In this document: positions 42,278 to 52,114 of the stretch, one piece after another
Numbering within the stretch: the stretch's first letter is position 1
Layout of the letters: every line of letters begins with the position of its first letter
Assembly (NCBI GenBank): GCA_964502175.1
Contig: CAZCVE010000046.1
Coordinates: forward strand, 1-64,000
Source of the DNA: JAFLCL01 sp964502175
GTDB lineage: Bacteria > Myxococcota_A > Polyangia > Polyangiales > Sandaracinaceae
DNA: 64,000 bases
Direction of reading: 5' to 3'
The notes under the pieces: generated by a model
The model's database searches: none
What the model saw: the letters and a program-made list of their open reading frames with translations, nothing else
What the model was told of the DNA's origin: nothing
Translations under genes and position numbers: made by a program

Positions 42278-43447
42278 TTGAAGTCCGCCGCTGCAAGCCT
42301 TGCTCTCGTGGCAGCGGCATTCGCCATTCCGTCTGGCTCTCCGACGGTGGCCCACGCGTACCGCACGTACGCCGACGATCCGGAGGTCGTGACGTCTGCT
42401 CGCCAGCGAGAGGACCGCCTCTCATGGGACCTCTCGACTCTGGCCGACGATTCTGCCGCTGATGCCGTCGAGGCCGCGACTCGCGAGGCCCTCGCTACCT
42501 GGGCTGCCCCCGAGTGTACGAACCTCCGCTCCGAGTTCACCGGTCGCGCGGAGGCTCCGGCCGCTGCGGGTGACGGCCGGAACACCGTCGAGATCGTTCG
42601 CTCGGGCTGGCTCGCGAGAGGATTCCCCGAAGGGCGCGGCGCGACGACAGACGTCCAGATCCGAACCGCGGACGGCGTGCCGCGGCAGGCGGAGATCACG
42701 GAAGCAGACGTGTATATCAACTTCGAGTCCTTCGGGTTCGGGGTCGCAGGCGCCACGGCCTCGGACCTCGATCTCCAAGGCGTCCTCACGCACGAGGTCG
42801 GGCACGTCCTCGGGTTGCTGCACCCCTGCGAAGAGGAGCCCACCGAGCTCGAAATGGGTTGTGACGTCAGTCCGGACTCGATCCAGTCGGTCATGTACCC
42901 CACCTACCTCGGCTCCTCGCAGAGAGAGCTCGACGTCGACGACATCAATGCTGTCTGCTTCCTCTATCCGACCACTGGTTGCCCGCCGACGTGTGGTCTC
43001 GGGCGCGAATGCCGCGAGACCGCGTGCGCGATGTGCGCGACCTCAGACTGCTCCGTTCCGCCGGCGTCCTGCGTTGACGGCTCGTGCTCGATCGGGGTGT
43101 GCGCCCGGCATGTGGACGAGGCGGGCATGTGTGTCGCTGTGGGGAACGCGGGCGCTCCGTGCGCACGATCGTCTGATTGCGCTTCGGCGCTCTGCCTGAC
43201 CCGCGTTGGCACCTCCCCCATCGAAGGCTACTGCACGACCGCGTGCGCAGAGGACGCGGACTGCGGCGGCATGCAGCGGTGCGGTGAGGAGCATGCTTGT
43301 GAGCCCGTGCCCGCGTCCGGCTGCACGGCAGCGTCGCGAAGCACGCGTACACCCACTGGTTTCTTCGGGGCTCTGGCTGTTCTTCTCGTTGGTCGCCGAC
43401 GGCGCGGACCGCACCGGACGACACGTTCACACGGAGGCACTGAATGA
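42278..43447 (+). CDS. Matrixin-type zinc metalloprotease with MYXO-CTERM-like tail
   Basis: The start is TTG 42278, preceded by GGAGG. A Sec signal peptide (SAAASLALVAAAFAIPSG) precedes a catalytic domain with HEVGHVLGLLHPC (zinc ligands) and the Met-turn SVMYPTY (residues about 170-215). A Cys-rich module follows (CPPTCGLGRECRETACAMCA), similar to myxobacterial surface proteins. The end GCTAASRSTRTPTGFFGALA followed by VLLVGRRRR is a Cys, hydrophobic helix and Arg cluster, the pattern of MYXO-CTERM surface sorting. Length 389 aa. Its stop overlaps the next gene by ATGA, so it heads an operon of exported proteins. Confidence 0.85.
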   Translation: MKSAAASLALVAAAFAIPSGSPTVAHAYRTYADDPEVVTSARQREDRLSWDLSTLADDSAADAVEAATREALATWAAPECTNLRSEFTGRAEAPAAAGDGRNTVEIVRSGWLARGFPEGRGATTDVQIRTADGVPRQAEITEADVYINFESFGFGVAGATASDLDLQGVLTHEVGHVLGLLHPCEEEPTELEMGCDVSPDSIQSVMYPTYLGSSQRELDVDDINAVCFLYPTTGCPPTCGLGRECRETACAMCATSDCSVPPASCVDGSCSIGVCARHVDEAGMCVAVGNAGAPCARSSDCASALCLTRVGTSPIEGYCTTACAEDADCGGMQRCGEEHACEPVPASGCTAASRSTRTPTGFFGALAVLLVGRRRRGPHRTTRSHGGTE

Positions 43448-44037
43448 ACGAGCTTCGCAAGGCTCGCGTCGGGGCACTGGCTGCTTTGCTCGGCCTGACT
43501 GGATGTCCGCCCGCCGACCCACCGGCGGATGCCTTCACCGCATCGAGCGACGCCCCGGTTGCGCCCGACCAAGACGCTGGGACACACGACGCAGGGGCCG
43601 ACCGCGACACCGGGGTCCCTTCAATGATCGATGCCGGTGAACCGCTGGACGCTCCCACGACACCAACGGACATCGGTCCTCCTGACGCGTACTCGGCACC
43701 CGAGATGTGCAGTGCGGAGGGCATGTTCCGGCGCGTCGCGTGCGCGTGCGGAGGCATGCAATCCGAGCAGTGCATGGGCGGCACCTGGCAAGTCGTCGTG
43801 CCGTGCGACGGCATGATGGAGTGCACGCCGGGCGCGTTCGAGACTCGGCGCGGTTCGTACTGTGTCGCGGACCAACGGACATGTGACGACGACTGTTCAT
43901 GGGGGGCATGGATGAACGTCGTTCCGCGCGGCGATTGTCCTACACCCGGTAGTGCCTTTTGTGGAGGCACCATCGATTGCATCTGCCAGCCCGATTGTAG
44001 CTGCATCGACAACCCCGACTGCATGACCATGCCATGA
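43444..44037 (+). CDS. Small Asp/Ala-rich lipoprotein
   Basis: A 197-aa protein with a lipoprotein signal (ALAALLGLTGCPPADPP, Cys in LTGC). It has a disordered linker full of Asp-Ala-Pro (TDIGPPDAYSAPEM), common in myxobacterial lipoproteins. The C-terminal domain is Cys-rich: VACACGGMQSEQCMGGTW, YCVADQRTCDDDCSWGAWM and CICQPDCSCIDNPDCMTM, probably several disulfides. ATG 43444 overlaps the protease stop. The TGA at 44037 lies 26 bp before the ATG of the giant lipoprotein. Function unknown; an adhesin-like or carbohydrate-contacting role would be a guess. Confidence 0.75.
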   Translation: MNELRKARVGALAALLGLTGCPPADPPADAFTASSDAPVAPDQDAGTHDAGADRDTGVPSMIDAGEPLDAPTTPTDIGPPDAYSAPEMCSAEGMFRRVACACGGMQSEQCMGGTWQVVVPCDGMMECTPGAFETRRGSYCVADQRTCDDDCSWGAWMNVVPRGDCPTPGSAFCGGTIDCICQPDCSCIDNPDCMTMP

Positions 44038-44063
44038 GTCCCTTGGATCACAGGAGTTCAGAT

Positions 44064-47000
44064 ATGTTGCGTCGCATCTTTCCTGCGCTCGTTGCGGTGG
44101 TGTTCCTCGGGGTGACCTCGCTCTCCTGCGGTCGTGCCGAGGATTGGAATCTCGTGCCGGTGGGCGAACCAGACGACCCTCGCGTCGAGGATCTCCGTCG
44201 ACGGTTGGACATTCGAGTCGAGCCTGGCTCGGGCGTCCTTCCGCAAGGGTGCGACCCGCAAGCGGGAACATGCGAACCCTACGCATTCGATGTTGCGGTG
44301 TTCTCGGGGTGCGTTGTTGCGCGCACCTGGGCGTCGGGACCGTGCGAGGACTACGCAACGTATGCGGACCCTGAGGCTTGTGCGGCAAACACGCTGCTCA
44401 TGCTCGTCGACATCGTCGAGGCAACAGAAGTCCCAGCAGGCACGGGAACGATCGTTGTCCTTCCCCAGGATGCGCCAAGTCGTTCGGAGCTCGCGCGTCT
44501 CGCGCGTGCCCACGCCGCGCGCGCTGGCGACTTGGCGTTTGAGGGACTGATGTCTCCAAACTGCACGGGGGCGGAGATGGAGCTCGACTCTGGAGCGCTG
44601 CCCATGACGCTGCCTCCCGCGCCGCCGACGGTTCCCCTGAGTCAGGGGGAGCATCTCGCAGGCTACGTGCGAGAGGCGGCCCAGACTTTTCGTGAGGCAT
44701 CGGAAGTCCTCGCGCGTGAGTCGATGGCCGTCAGCGATGCCGAACGCTCGAGGACGACCGACGTGGCGGCGGCCGAGGTCGTCGAGCTCGCTCCGTTCGC
44801 GTCACGAGTCGCCGCCGCCCACAGTCTCGTCGGTGGCGCACACGGTCTTCCCGGCTTGCGCGGCGTCGCCGAGAACGGGTTCTTCCCCCAAGGGCGACTC
44901 TCTCCCGAGGCGGTGCAGGCACTCGCGTACCTGCGCCAGTCTGCAATCAGCCCGGCCCGCGTCGTCGGCATCGCGCCCCTCGGCGGGAGCACCTCCGGCA
45001 CGTACGACATCGATCGCGTGGTCTGGGGCAATGCGACGAGTGCGACGGAGGTGATGGCGTCGGTGCGCGGCCGCCTCGCAGTGATGATCCCGATGCGTGA
45101 CCTTCTGGCCGCGCCGGATGCCAACACTGTCTACGAGCGCCTGGGCGTGTCACGCGAAGCGTTCGTCGAGGCGCGAGCGTACCTTGCTGCCGAGCAGCAT
45201 GCCTTTGACCGACACCCCACGCGTCCGCTCGCTGCAGAGCCATTGCCAAGCAGCACGGCCGGAGGCGTCGGCGAGACGACCGCTTCGTTCACGATCGAGT
45301 TCCCGGTCGGCACGCCGGTGACGGTGTCGAACCTCACTCTCTACGCCGCGACGCGCCTCCAACCCTCCCAGCCGCTTCCCGCATGGTGGGGTGCGCTCCT
45401 GCGCTACGACCCGTCGCCGCAGCCGCTGTCGGGTTACATGGGGTCGGGCGTGGGGCCTGCGTGGAACTGGCAGGTGCAGCCCGGCGGCAGTGTACCTCCG
45501 GGGTTCACGTTCGGAACGGAGACCTCGTTCACGCCGGGTCAGCCCCTCGTGTTCGGCGAGCTCACGACGGCGGCGGCGATGGAGTCGTTCGCGACGCGCG
45601 CACAAGCGGCCATGTCGCGCATCGAGGGCTTCGGCTCGCTCTCGAGCCCGGTCCGTGCGGCGCGCGATGTCCTCGCCAGCACGCTCGGCGACATTGGTCG
45701 CGGCGCCGTGACCGACGGGAGCGCAGTGGGTCCTGTCGGCCGCGCCCGCTTCTGCATGATCTCGCAGAGCACCACGGTCGTGAGCGCCCGTTTCGACGTC
45801 CGCCTCCCTGGAGTCCCGGCGTCACGCATGGCCGTCGTTCGAACGCGCGATGCCCTCGACTGCGCAGTGAACGGCACGATCGAGGGCACGCCTTGCACCC
45901 CCAGCGATCTGACCGGCGCCAACCAGATCTACGGTGGCTTCACTGCGGGAGGTCCGGAGCCGGACATGGCGACGCGCTCGCTCGGGATCTCGCTCGCCAC
46001 ATGGGGTCCGAACAACAGGCCCAATGCAGACATCCAGCAGTTCTTCGTTCTCCGGCGCCGTGCTGAGTTCAGCGCGAACGGCCCCGGCGCCATGGAGGCG
46101 ATCACGGGATGGATGGCGCCCAAGCCGTCGCCGACCGCGGCCGGCGAGTACCTCAACTGCACCTACACTCCGATCGTTCCCGACGTCGAGGGAGACGCGG
46201 TGGAGATCATCGAGCCCAGTATCGGCTACCCAGCCGACAGCGCGCTGGGTTGTGCCGGTGTCCCAACGGACCTCCGGATCCCGCTCGAGAACGAGCTCAC
46301 GGATGACGATGGGGCGAGCGGCACTGTGGGAGGGATCGAGTCGAGCTGGCGCCACTTCCTCGACATGGCCGCGCAGGCTGCCGCGGAGAGCGACCTGCTC
46401 GGTGAGGCGCTGATCGACGAGGGCCTGCAGATGGAGCTCCGCGCGGAGAGCGCAGCCGATGAGCTCGAAGCCATCTGCGGCGCGACGATCAACGTCTCGC
46501 CCACGGTCCGCGTGGCGCCGACAGCTCCACGGATGGGAGCCGCCTGTCCCACGGGCTACGTGGATCGCGACCCCAGCTCGGCGACGTGCTTCCTCGACCC
46601 GGTGGCGTTCGCTCAGGCCAACGCCGCGCGGTCCACGGACCAGTCTCTGCTTGCCAACTGCTTGGGCGGTGCTGCTACGACAGCGACGCTGTCCGACGAC
46701 TTCGTCACTCTCGGCGATCAGCCCGTCTGCCTTTGGCACGCCCCCGGAGACCCCAACACGCTGTGCAACCAGGCCGCAATGGGAGAGACGCGCCAGTGCC
46801 CCTTCCGGACAGACCAGGCGACGTGCCCCATTGGTGACCGCGATGGTGCTGTCCCGCCTGGCGTCACGGCAATCGGGCCCATCATCCAACAACTCGCTCT
46901 CTTCACGGAGCCAGAGAATCCAGTAGTCGACCGACCGTCGTCGTCCGAGTTGCCGTGTGGCCTTCTTGCTCTGAGGCGCGCGAACGGCGCGCCGATGTAC

Positions 47001-50000
47001 CTTCGAGACCAGAGCATTCTGCGCCATGGTGGCAACGGGTTCCTGACGTTCGATGGATTTCGCATTTCCGCCGCCAATCTCTCGGTTCGTGTCGGCGCCG
47101 GAGACTACGTGCAGGTGATGTCGGGCAGCAGTCGGATCGCGTCCACCGGCCGCGCGGAGGATTCCGCCTGGCGCTGGCCGATCAACACGGGGATCGTCGA
47201 TCCTCGTCAGGGTCGAACGATGTGCCCAACCTGTGGCGTGGGCGCGTCAAGTTGCTGGAATCCCGTCACGACAGGCGCAGCCGCCACCGCGCAACTCGCA
47301 TCGTATAGCGGTCCTCTGTCGTGTATTCGAGGTTCTGAGACCTACGGAACTGATAGCGTGGACAACGACGATCGTCAGTTCCGCGCCCGCATGAACGACC
47401 TGCTCATTCGCGCGGTCATCGCGGCGCGCCTGATGGCGGGTGAGAGTCTTCAAGGTCTTCGGCTTCCTTACTACCGTGCCGGCGGTCAGCGAGTTTGGCT
47501 CGAAGGCTGGGACTTCGCGCCCTTGGCAGGTGACGTCCACTCGTCGGCTGCTGGAAGCCTCGTGTTCGACCCGTCGGCGACTGAGGACGCGACGCGCATA
47601 CCGTTCACCGAGCTAGGCGCCAGCGCTGAATACGCTGATGGTCTCACCGAGTGGTCGCGTTGCCCGTACACCTCGTCTGCCGGCACATCGTGTTCGTTGT
47701 TCACAAACAATGGAAACTTCGGAGAGTCAGCGTTCATCGATGGAATCCCGAGTCGGAACATGCCGCTCATCATCCGAGCACTGGGTGCCGATGTCCGGGC
47801 GGACAGTGCTGCATCGAGCGCCCAGAGCTTGTGGACGTCGACCTACGATTCCACATCCTGGGTCCAGTCGCGGGTGGTTCAGCGGTGGGCACTGGGGTAT
47901 CCCTTTGACGCCCACATACCACTCAGGACGCTCAGTCGAGAGGTTTCAGTTTCCGACCTCACGCACTACTTCGAGACGTCCACGTCGACCCAGAATGCGG
48001 CGTTCGTTGGGACCGGCGGGCTGACCGTCAACGACTTTGCGAACGGACTTGAGTTGGCTTGTCAGGCAACGCTGGCCCAGACGCCCAACCCCATCACGGC
48101 AAACTGCTCGGCGGTCCCGACGTTCACCGCCCTCAGAGACCTGCTCCGAGCGGGACCGTACCTTCAGTGTGTAGCGGACTCGGCCCGCGACACTGCTTCT
48201 CGCGCCGTCATTCGCGGACTTCCGGCGAGCGTGGTCGACGATGTCGCGGCCGGCGGCTCTATCGCAAACGGTCAACTGAGTGGCGAGTACGGCGCCGAAG
48301 TGGCCGAGATACGAGCCGCGCTGCTGTTGCTTCGAGATCATGAGGTGTCCATGGCGGAGGACATTCGTCGGTTTGCGGGAGTGCTCGAGGCGACCGATTC
48401 CACAATCCGAAGCAGCGACTTTGCCGCAGAGATCGAGGATATTCAGCTGTCGCGAGAGATCGCCAACCAGACTACGTCGTGCATCGCTGCGCTCGCCAAT
48501 GCCACTGTGGCAGCGGGACAAACTGGTGCAACCAACGGGTTTGCGTTCGTAGGCGCTGGCGCGACGTGCGCGAACTCCATCTTTCAGTCAGTTGCGGCAG
48601 GCCAGATCAACAGTCTCAGAGATAGGATCGATGTCGAACAAGAGGACATCGCCCTCGCCACGGCCGACCGCAGTTTCGTTGACACGTCAGCATCGGTTCG
48701 CGGACACGCCATCGAGATCGGATCTGCCATCTCCCGCATCGACGCGGCGTTGACCCGCCTGCGTGCGCTTCAGACTCGCGCGCGCACGGCGCTCGCTCGT
48801 GCGATGTTCCTCGACGACAGCGATACTGGACGCCACTTCGCGGTGGATACGGTGATGCGCCGTCGCTACAACACGACGCTGACGCGCTACACGGAGTCTC
48901 AGGAGCGCGCTCGACGCCTCGCTTACATCGCGCGCGTCGCGCTCGAGCAGCGACTCGGGATGAACTTGGAGTCGCTGACGGATCCGCTGCTCACCGTCGA
49001 CGCTCCCCAGCGGTGGGCGAACGACATCTGTACGCTCCCAGCGATCAACTTCACCGACCTGCGCAACTCGAGCACGCCTGGTGACGCTGCGCTCGACTCC
49101 CCGGACGGCTACGCTGGAGCGTACATCGGCGACTACGTGCGTAGGCTCGAGCAAGTCTACGAGTCGTACTCGTTCGCCTATCCGTTCCAGGATGGAACCG
49201 ACACTGCAGTGATCTCGCTCCGCGACGACCTCATGGAGCTTCGTCGCGACTGCGAGGTCGAACTGCCGAATCAGCTGTACCAGTCCAACGCGCTGGACGT
49301 TCGCTCGTCATCGTCCACGTACGGTTGGGCTGAGGCGGGATGCGGGCCGTCCGCATCGCCTACGGACGAGCACTACTGCGTTTCTGTGGTGCCGTCGCCG
49401 CTCGACTCCCCAGTCACCGTGGTGGCCGAGCGCTACGGGACGCCGCGACCGATGACGGTCCGGTTCGGGAGCGAGGCACTCGCCACCACCCGCTACGCTC
49501 AGACGATCCCGCTCGATGCCGGAAGGTACCGAGTGTCGTGGTGGTCACGCGATGGGTCCACGGGGGCCGAGGAGGTGCGCGTGCTCAACGCGACGACGCA
49601 CGCGCCGCTGGTGCGGCTCAGTACGCCCTACGCGCGTCCGCACGCGTCCACGGGGTGGTACCGCTGGGACTACTTCTTCGACCGCGACGCCGACGGCGAT
49701 GTCGAAGTCGCCCTCGGGCGCCACTCGGGTGCGCCCAGCGCATCGGAGATCACCGTGGCCGGCATTCAGGTCGAGCCTGCCGGGGTGCTCTTTGCCGGCG
49801 ATGTCAACGCGGCGGAGCCCATGAGCATGCTGACGACCGCGCAGCGCTTCGCGCCCGGGCCGTTCTACGACACAGGGTCCACGCGGACGGGTATTCAGAA
49901 CGTGTGCTCCGACGACGGCACTGTCTTCCGCCGTCGCGCCTTCACTGCAGGTTGCGTCGCGGTGTGTGACGACGGCTATGATGGCAACTGCCGCGACGAG

Positions 50001-50513
50001 GCTCGAGTGAAGCGCTGTTTCATCGAGACCTCGATCGATGTGTCGTCGGGCTCGCTGCAGACGCTGCTCACGCAGTCGCCGGCTGGATTCGCGTCCGGGA
50101 ATTACAACTACCGCTTCGAGTCGGTCGGAGTGAACCTAGTGGGCACTGGAGTAAGGGACTGCGAGCGCGAGCCATCCGGTGGCTGCTACGGCTCTGGCAA
50201 CTTTGCAATCTCGATGGTTCATCTCGGCCCGTACACCGTGCGCAACGCGGTGGGTGTCGACTACTCGGCTCCGCTTTTCACTGGTCGTATCGAGAGCGCC
50301 CGAGCTCTGGCCGCGGAGCGCTACCTCTCGAATCCCATCTCTGGCGCCGACCAGACGCTGATCCAGCCGTACACGCGCGGCGAGTTCCAGGGCCGCCCGC
50401 TGGGCGGCACGCTGCTCCTCCGCATCTGGGAGGACGACAACCTCCGCATCGACCGGCTGGAGGACATCCAGCTCGTGCTCAACTACCGATACTGGACGCA
50501 TCAACGGCGCTGA
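44064..50513 (+). CDS. Giant lipoprotein (2149 aa) with coiled coils, possible toxin-complex component
   Basis: ATG 44064 is chosen because AGGAG precedes it and it gives a lipoprotein signal (LRRIFPALVAVVFLGVTSLSC). No catalytic motif is visible. Residues about 1405-1460 and 1515-1660 are predicted coiled coil (EVAEIRAALLLLRDHEVSMA, RDRIDVEQEDIALATADRS). Around 1780-1900 is a beta-sandwich (DAGRYRVSWWSRDGS, STGWYRWDYFFDRDADGDVE) like a carbohydrate-binding or discoidin-type fold. It ends LRIDRLEDIQLVLNYRYW, reminiscent of C-terminal segments of Tc-toxin A proteins. Placed in the same operon as an SpvB/RHS protein, it could be an A-like partner; this is weak and untested. An alternative is a surface scaffold. 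Confidence 0.72.
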   Translation: MLRRIFPALVAVVFLGVTSLSCGRAEDWNLVPVGEPDDPRVEDLRRRLDIRVEPGSGVLPQGCDPQAGTCEPYAFDVAVFSGCVVARTWASGPCEDYATYADPEACAANTLLMLVDIVEATEVPAGTGTIVVLPQDAPSRSELARLARAHAARAGDLAFEGLMSPNCTGAEMELDSGALPMTLPPAPPTVPLSQGEHLAGYVREAAQTFREASEVLARESMAVSDAERSRTTDVAAAEVVELAPFASRVAAAHSLVGGAHGLPGLRGVAENGFFPQGRLSPEAVQALAYLRQSAISPARVVGIAPLGGSTSGTYDIDRVVWGNATSATEVMASVRGRLAVMIPMRDLLAAPDANTVYERLGVSREAFVEARAYLAAEQHAFDRHPTRPLAAEPLPSSTAGGVGETTASFTIEFPVGTPVTVSNLTLYAATRLQPSQPLPAWWGALLRYDPSPQPLSGYMGSGVGPAWNWQVQPGGSVPPGFTFGTETSFTPGQPLVFGELTTAAAMESFATRAQAAMSRIEGFGSLSSPVRAARDVLASTLGDIGRGAVTDGSAVGPVGRARFCMISQSTTVVSARFDVRLPGVPASRMAVVRTRDALDCAVNGTIEGTPCTPSDLTGANQIYGGFTAGGPEPDMATRSLGISLATWGPNNRPNADIQQFFVLRRRAEFSANGPGAMEAITGWMAPKPSPTAAGEYLNCTYTPIVPDVEGDAVEIIEPSIGYPADSALGCAGVPTDLRIPLENELTDDDGASGTVGGIESSWRHFLDMAAQAAAESDLLGEALIDEGLQMELRAESAADELEAICGATINVSPTVRVAPTAPRMGAACPTGYVDRDPSSATCFLDPVAFAQANAARSTDQSLLANCLGGAATTATLSDDFVTLGDQPVCLWHAPGDPNTLCNQAAMGETRQCPFRTDQATCPIGDRDGAVPPGVTAIGPIIQQLALFTEPENPVVDRPSSSELPCGLLALRRANGAPMYLRDQSILRHGGNGFLTFDGFRISAANLSVRVGAGDYVQVMSGSSRIASTGRAEDSAWRWPINTGIVDPRQGRTMCPTCGVGASSCWNPVTTGAAATAQLASYSGPLSCIRGSETYGTDSVDNDDRQFRARMNDLLIRAVIAARLMAGESLQGLRLPYYRAGGQRVWLEGWDFAPLAGDVHSSAAGSLVFDPSATEDATRIPFTELGASAEYADGLTEWSRCPYTSSAGTSCSLFTNNGNFGESAFIDGIPSRNMPLIIRALGADVRADSAASSAQSLWTSTYDSTSWVQSRVVQRWALGYPFDAHIPLRTLSREVSVSDLTHYFETSTSTQNAAFVGTGGLTVNDFANGLELACQATLAQTPNPITANCSAVPTFTALRDLLRAGPYLQCVADSARDTASRAVIRGLPASVVDDVAAGGSIANGQLSGEYGAEVAEIRAALLLLRDHEVSMAEDIRRFAGVLEATDSTIRSSDFAAEIEDIQLSREIANQTTSCIAALANATVAAGQTGATNGFAFVGAGATCANSIFQSVAAGQINSLRDRIDVEQEDIALATADRSFVDTSASVRGHAIEIGSAISRIDAALTRLRALQTRARTALARAMFLDDSDTGRHFAVDTVMRRRYNTTLTRYTESQERARRLAYIARVALEQRLGMNLESLTDPLLTVDAPQRWANDICTLPAINFTDLRNSSTPGDAALDSPDGYAGAYIGDYVRRLEQVYESYSFAYPFQDGTDTAVISLRDDLMELRRDCEVELPNQLYQSNALDVRSSSSTYGWAEAGCGPSASPTDEHYCVSVVPSPLDSPVTVVAERYGTPRPMTVRFGSEALATTRYAQTIPLDAGRYRVSWWSRDGSTGAEEVRVLNATTHAPLVRLSTPYARPHASTGWYRWDYFFDRDADGDVEVALGRHSGAPSASEITVAGIQVEPAGVLFAGDVNAAEPMSMLTTAQRFAPGPFYDTGSTRTGIQNVCSDDGTVFRRRAFTAGCVAVCDDGYDGNCRDEARVKRCFIETSIDVSSGSLQTLLTQSPAGFASGNYNYRFESVGVNLVGTGVRDCEREPSGGCYGSGNFAISMVHLGPYTVRNAVGVDYSAPLFTGRIESARALAAERYLSNPISGADQTLIQPYTRGEFQGRPLGGTLLLRIWEDDNLRIDRLEDIQLVLNYRYWTHQRR

Positions 50514-50524
50514 GAGGCGACACC

Positions 50525-52099
50525 ATGATGCGAGCTATCAGCGTTATGCGAGCGACGGCGCTGTGGTGCGTCGTCGCTCTTGGCGGATGCGATCTCGACG
50601 CGTCGAGCTCGCTCATGGGCGTGGACGACTCCGGACCCGATGACGCCTACCAGATGCCCCTTCCGGACGGTTCCATCGGAGAGATGATGCCGGACGCGAA
50701 CGTGCCGGACGCGCCCGCCGAGATCGATGCGGCGTTCGACTGCGAGACGTGTGCGCCGCCCGACCCGTGCGAGGTGCTCGTCTGCGAGGGCTCGTGTGAC
50801 TACGAGCCCGCGGTGGACGGCACGTTCTGCATGGAAGGCGACTTCGTCTGCGTCGATGCCGCGTGCGTCGAGCGCGGCTGTGGCAACGGCTGGCGCGATC
50901 CGGGCGAGAGCTGCGACGACGGCAACGTCGTCGACGGGGATGGCTGCGACGCGATGTGCTCGCCGGAGGTCATCACCCTGGACGAAGGCCTGTTTGGCAT
51001 GCAGGCCGTCGTGGGGGCCGCGGCCGCGGGGATGGACGACGCGGGCAACCTCCTCGTGGCGTGGGTCCGCGAGGTCGATCCCGGGACTGAGCTCGAGCTC
51101 GTCGCGCAACGCTTCGATCGTCGGCTTCGCGCCGTCGACGAGGTGCCCGTGAGGCTCGATCTCGCGCCATCCACGAATGCACCGGTCGCTGCCGTCGTCC
51201 CGCTGTCGCGCGGATGGGCGCTCGCGTGGCCGTCGACCACGGTCGACGAGCTGGGCATCGCCTACCTCGTGGCGTCACCCTCCGGCGCCTATCCAGCGGC
51301 GTCGTGCGCTCACGAGCTGACGACGCATCCCGAGGTCGAGCCGACGCTCGCCCGCACGGACGAAGGATTCGTCGTGGGCTGGCAGAGTCGGTTCGGCTTC
51401 CAGCTGCACGTCCGCGCGCGGCGGTTCGACGCCACGGGTGCGCCGCTCGCGGCTGAGTTTCCCGTCACGACCCCGGACGCGACGCCCGAGAGCTTGCCTG
51501 TGCTCTTCGGGAGGCACAGCTACGGCGACGCCAGCGGGACCGATCAGTCCTGGTCGGTGGCGTACGTGGGTGGCGCAGCGTCGGACCAAGTCCTCTTCGT
51601 GGACTACGTGGGCGAGCTCGCGCTCGGGCCGCCGAGTCAGCGCGTGTTCCACATTCCTTCCGACCTCGTCGCCATGCGTGACGCGGACGGCATCCTCGTC
51701 GGCACGCAGACGTCGGCCGCACGAGGCACCGTCAACGCGCGCTGGCTCGAGAACGGAACGACGTACACCGACGACGCGGATCTCGTGACGCATGGTGGTC
51801 GCGCGATCGATGAAGACCTCGCCGTCGCGCCGGTCCCGACGCTCGAGGGGTCCGGTGAGTGGCTCGCCCTGTGGCGCTCGTCCAACACCGACACTCGGCC
51901 GATGGGCATGGCCACGTCGCCCGGCATCATGCTGCCGTCGGCGCTATCCCGCGTGCAGGAAGACCTCGTCGGCGTCTGGGAGGTCGAAGACATCAGCGTC
52001 GGCCGCGCCGGCCCCGAGCTCAGCGACGGTTGGGTCGTGACGTACGTCGCGATCACCGACACGACGCATCGCCTCAACGTCTTTCATCTGACCTTCTGA
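50525..52099 (+). CDS. Lipoprotein with DUF4215-type Cys-rich repeat
   Basis: A 524-aa protein with a lipoprotein signal (RATALWCVVALGGC). An acidic linker follows. Residues about 70-105 contain disulfide-type cysteines (CETCAPPDPCEVLVCEGSC). One unit of the myxobacterial repeat CGNGWRDPGESCDDGNVVDG ends in DGCDAMCSPE near residue 147. The remaining 370 residues form repeated beta-strand blades (NLLVAWVREVDPG, GWALAWPSTTVDEL, GFVVGWQSRFGF), likely a beta-propeller. The start is ATG 50525 (a second ATG follows at once), 11 bp after the giant lipoprotein gene. Surface attachment is expected; its role in the cluster is unknown. Confidence 0.75.
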   Translation: MMRAISVMRATALWCVVALGGCDLDASSSLMGVDDSGPDDAYQMPLPDGSIGEMMPDANVPDAPAEIDAAFDCETCAPPDPCEVLVCEGSCDYEPAVDGTFCMEGDFVCVDAACVERGCGNGWRDPGESCDDGNVVDGDGCDAMCSPEVITLDEGLFGMQAVVGAAAAGMDDAGNLLVAWVREVDPGTELELVAQRFDRRLRAVDEVPVRLDLAPSTNAPVAAVVPLSRGWALAWPSTTVDELGIAYLVASPSGAYPAASCAHELTTHPEVEPTLARTDEGFVVGWQSRFGFQLHVRARRFDATGAPLAAEFPVTTPDATPESLPVLFGRHSYGDASGTDQSWSVAYVGGAASDQVLFVDYVGELALGPPSQRVFHIPSDLVAMRDADGILVGTQTSAARGTVNARWLENGTTYTDDADLVTHGGRAIDEDLAVAPVPTLEGSGEWLALWRSSNTDTRPMGMATSPGIMLPSALSRVQEDLVGVWEVEDISVGRAGPELSDGWVVTYVAITDTTHRLNVFHLTF

Positions 52100-52114
52100 C
52101 CCATCGAGGTCCCG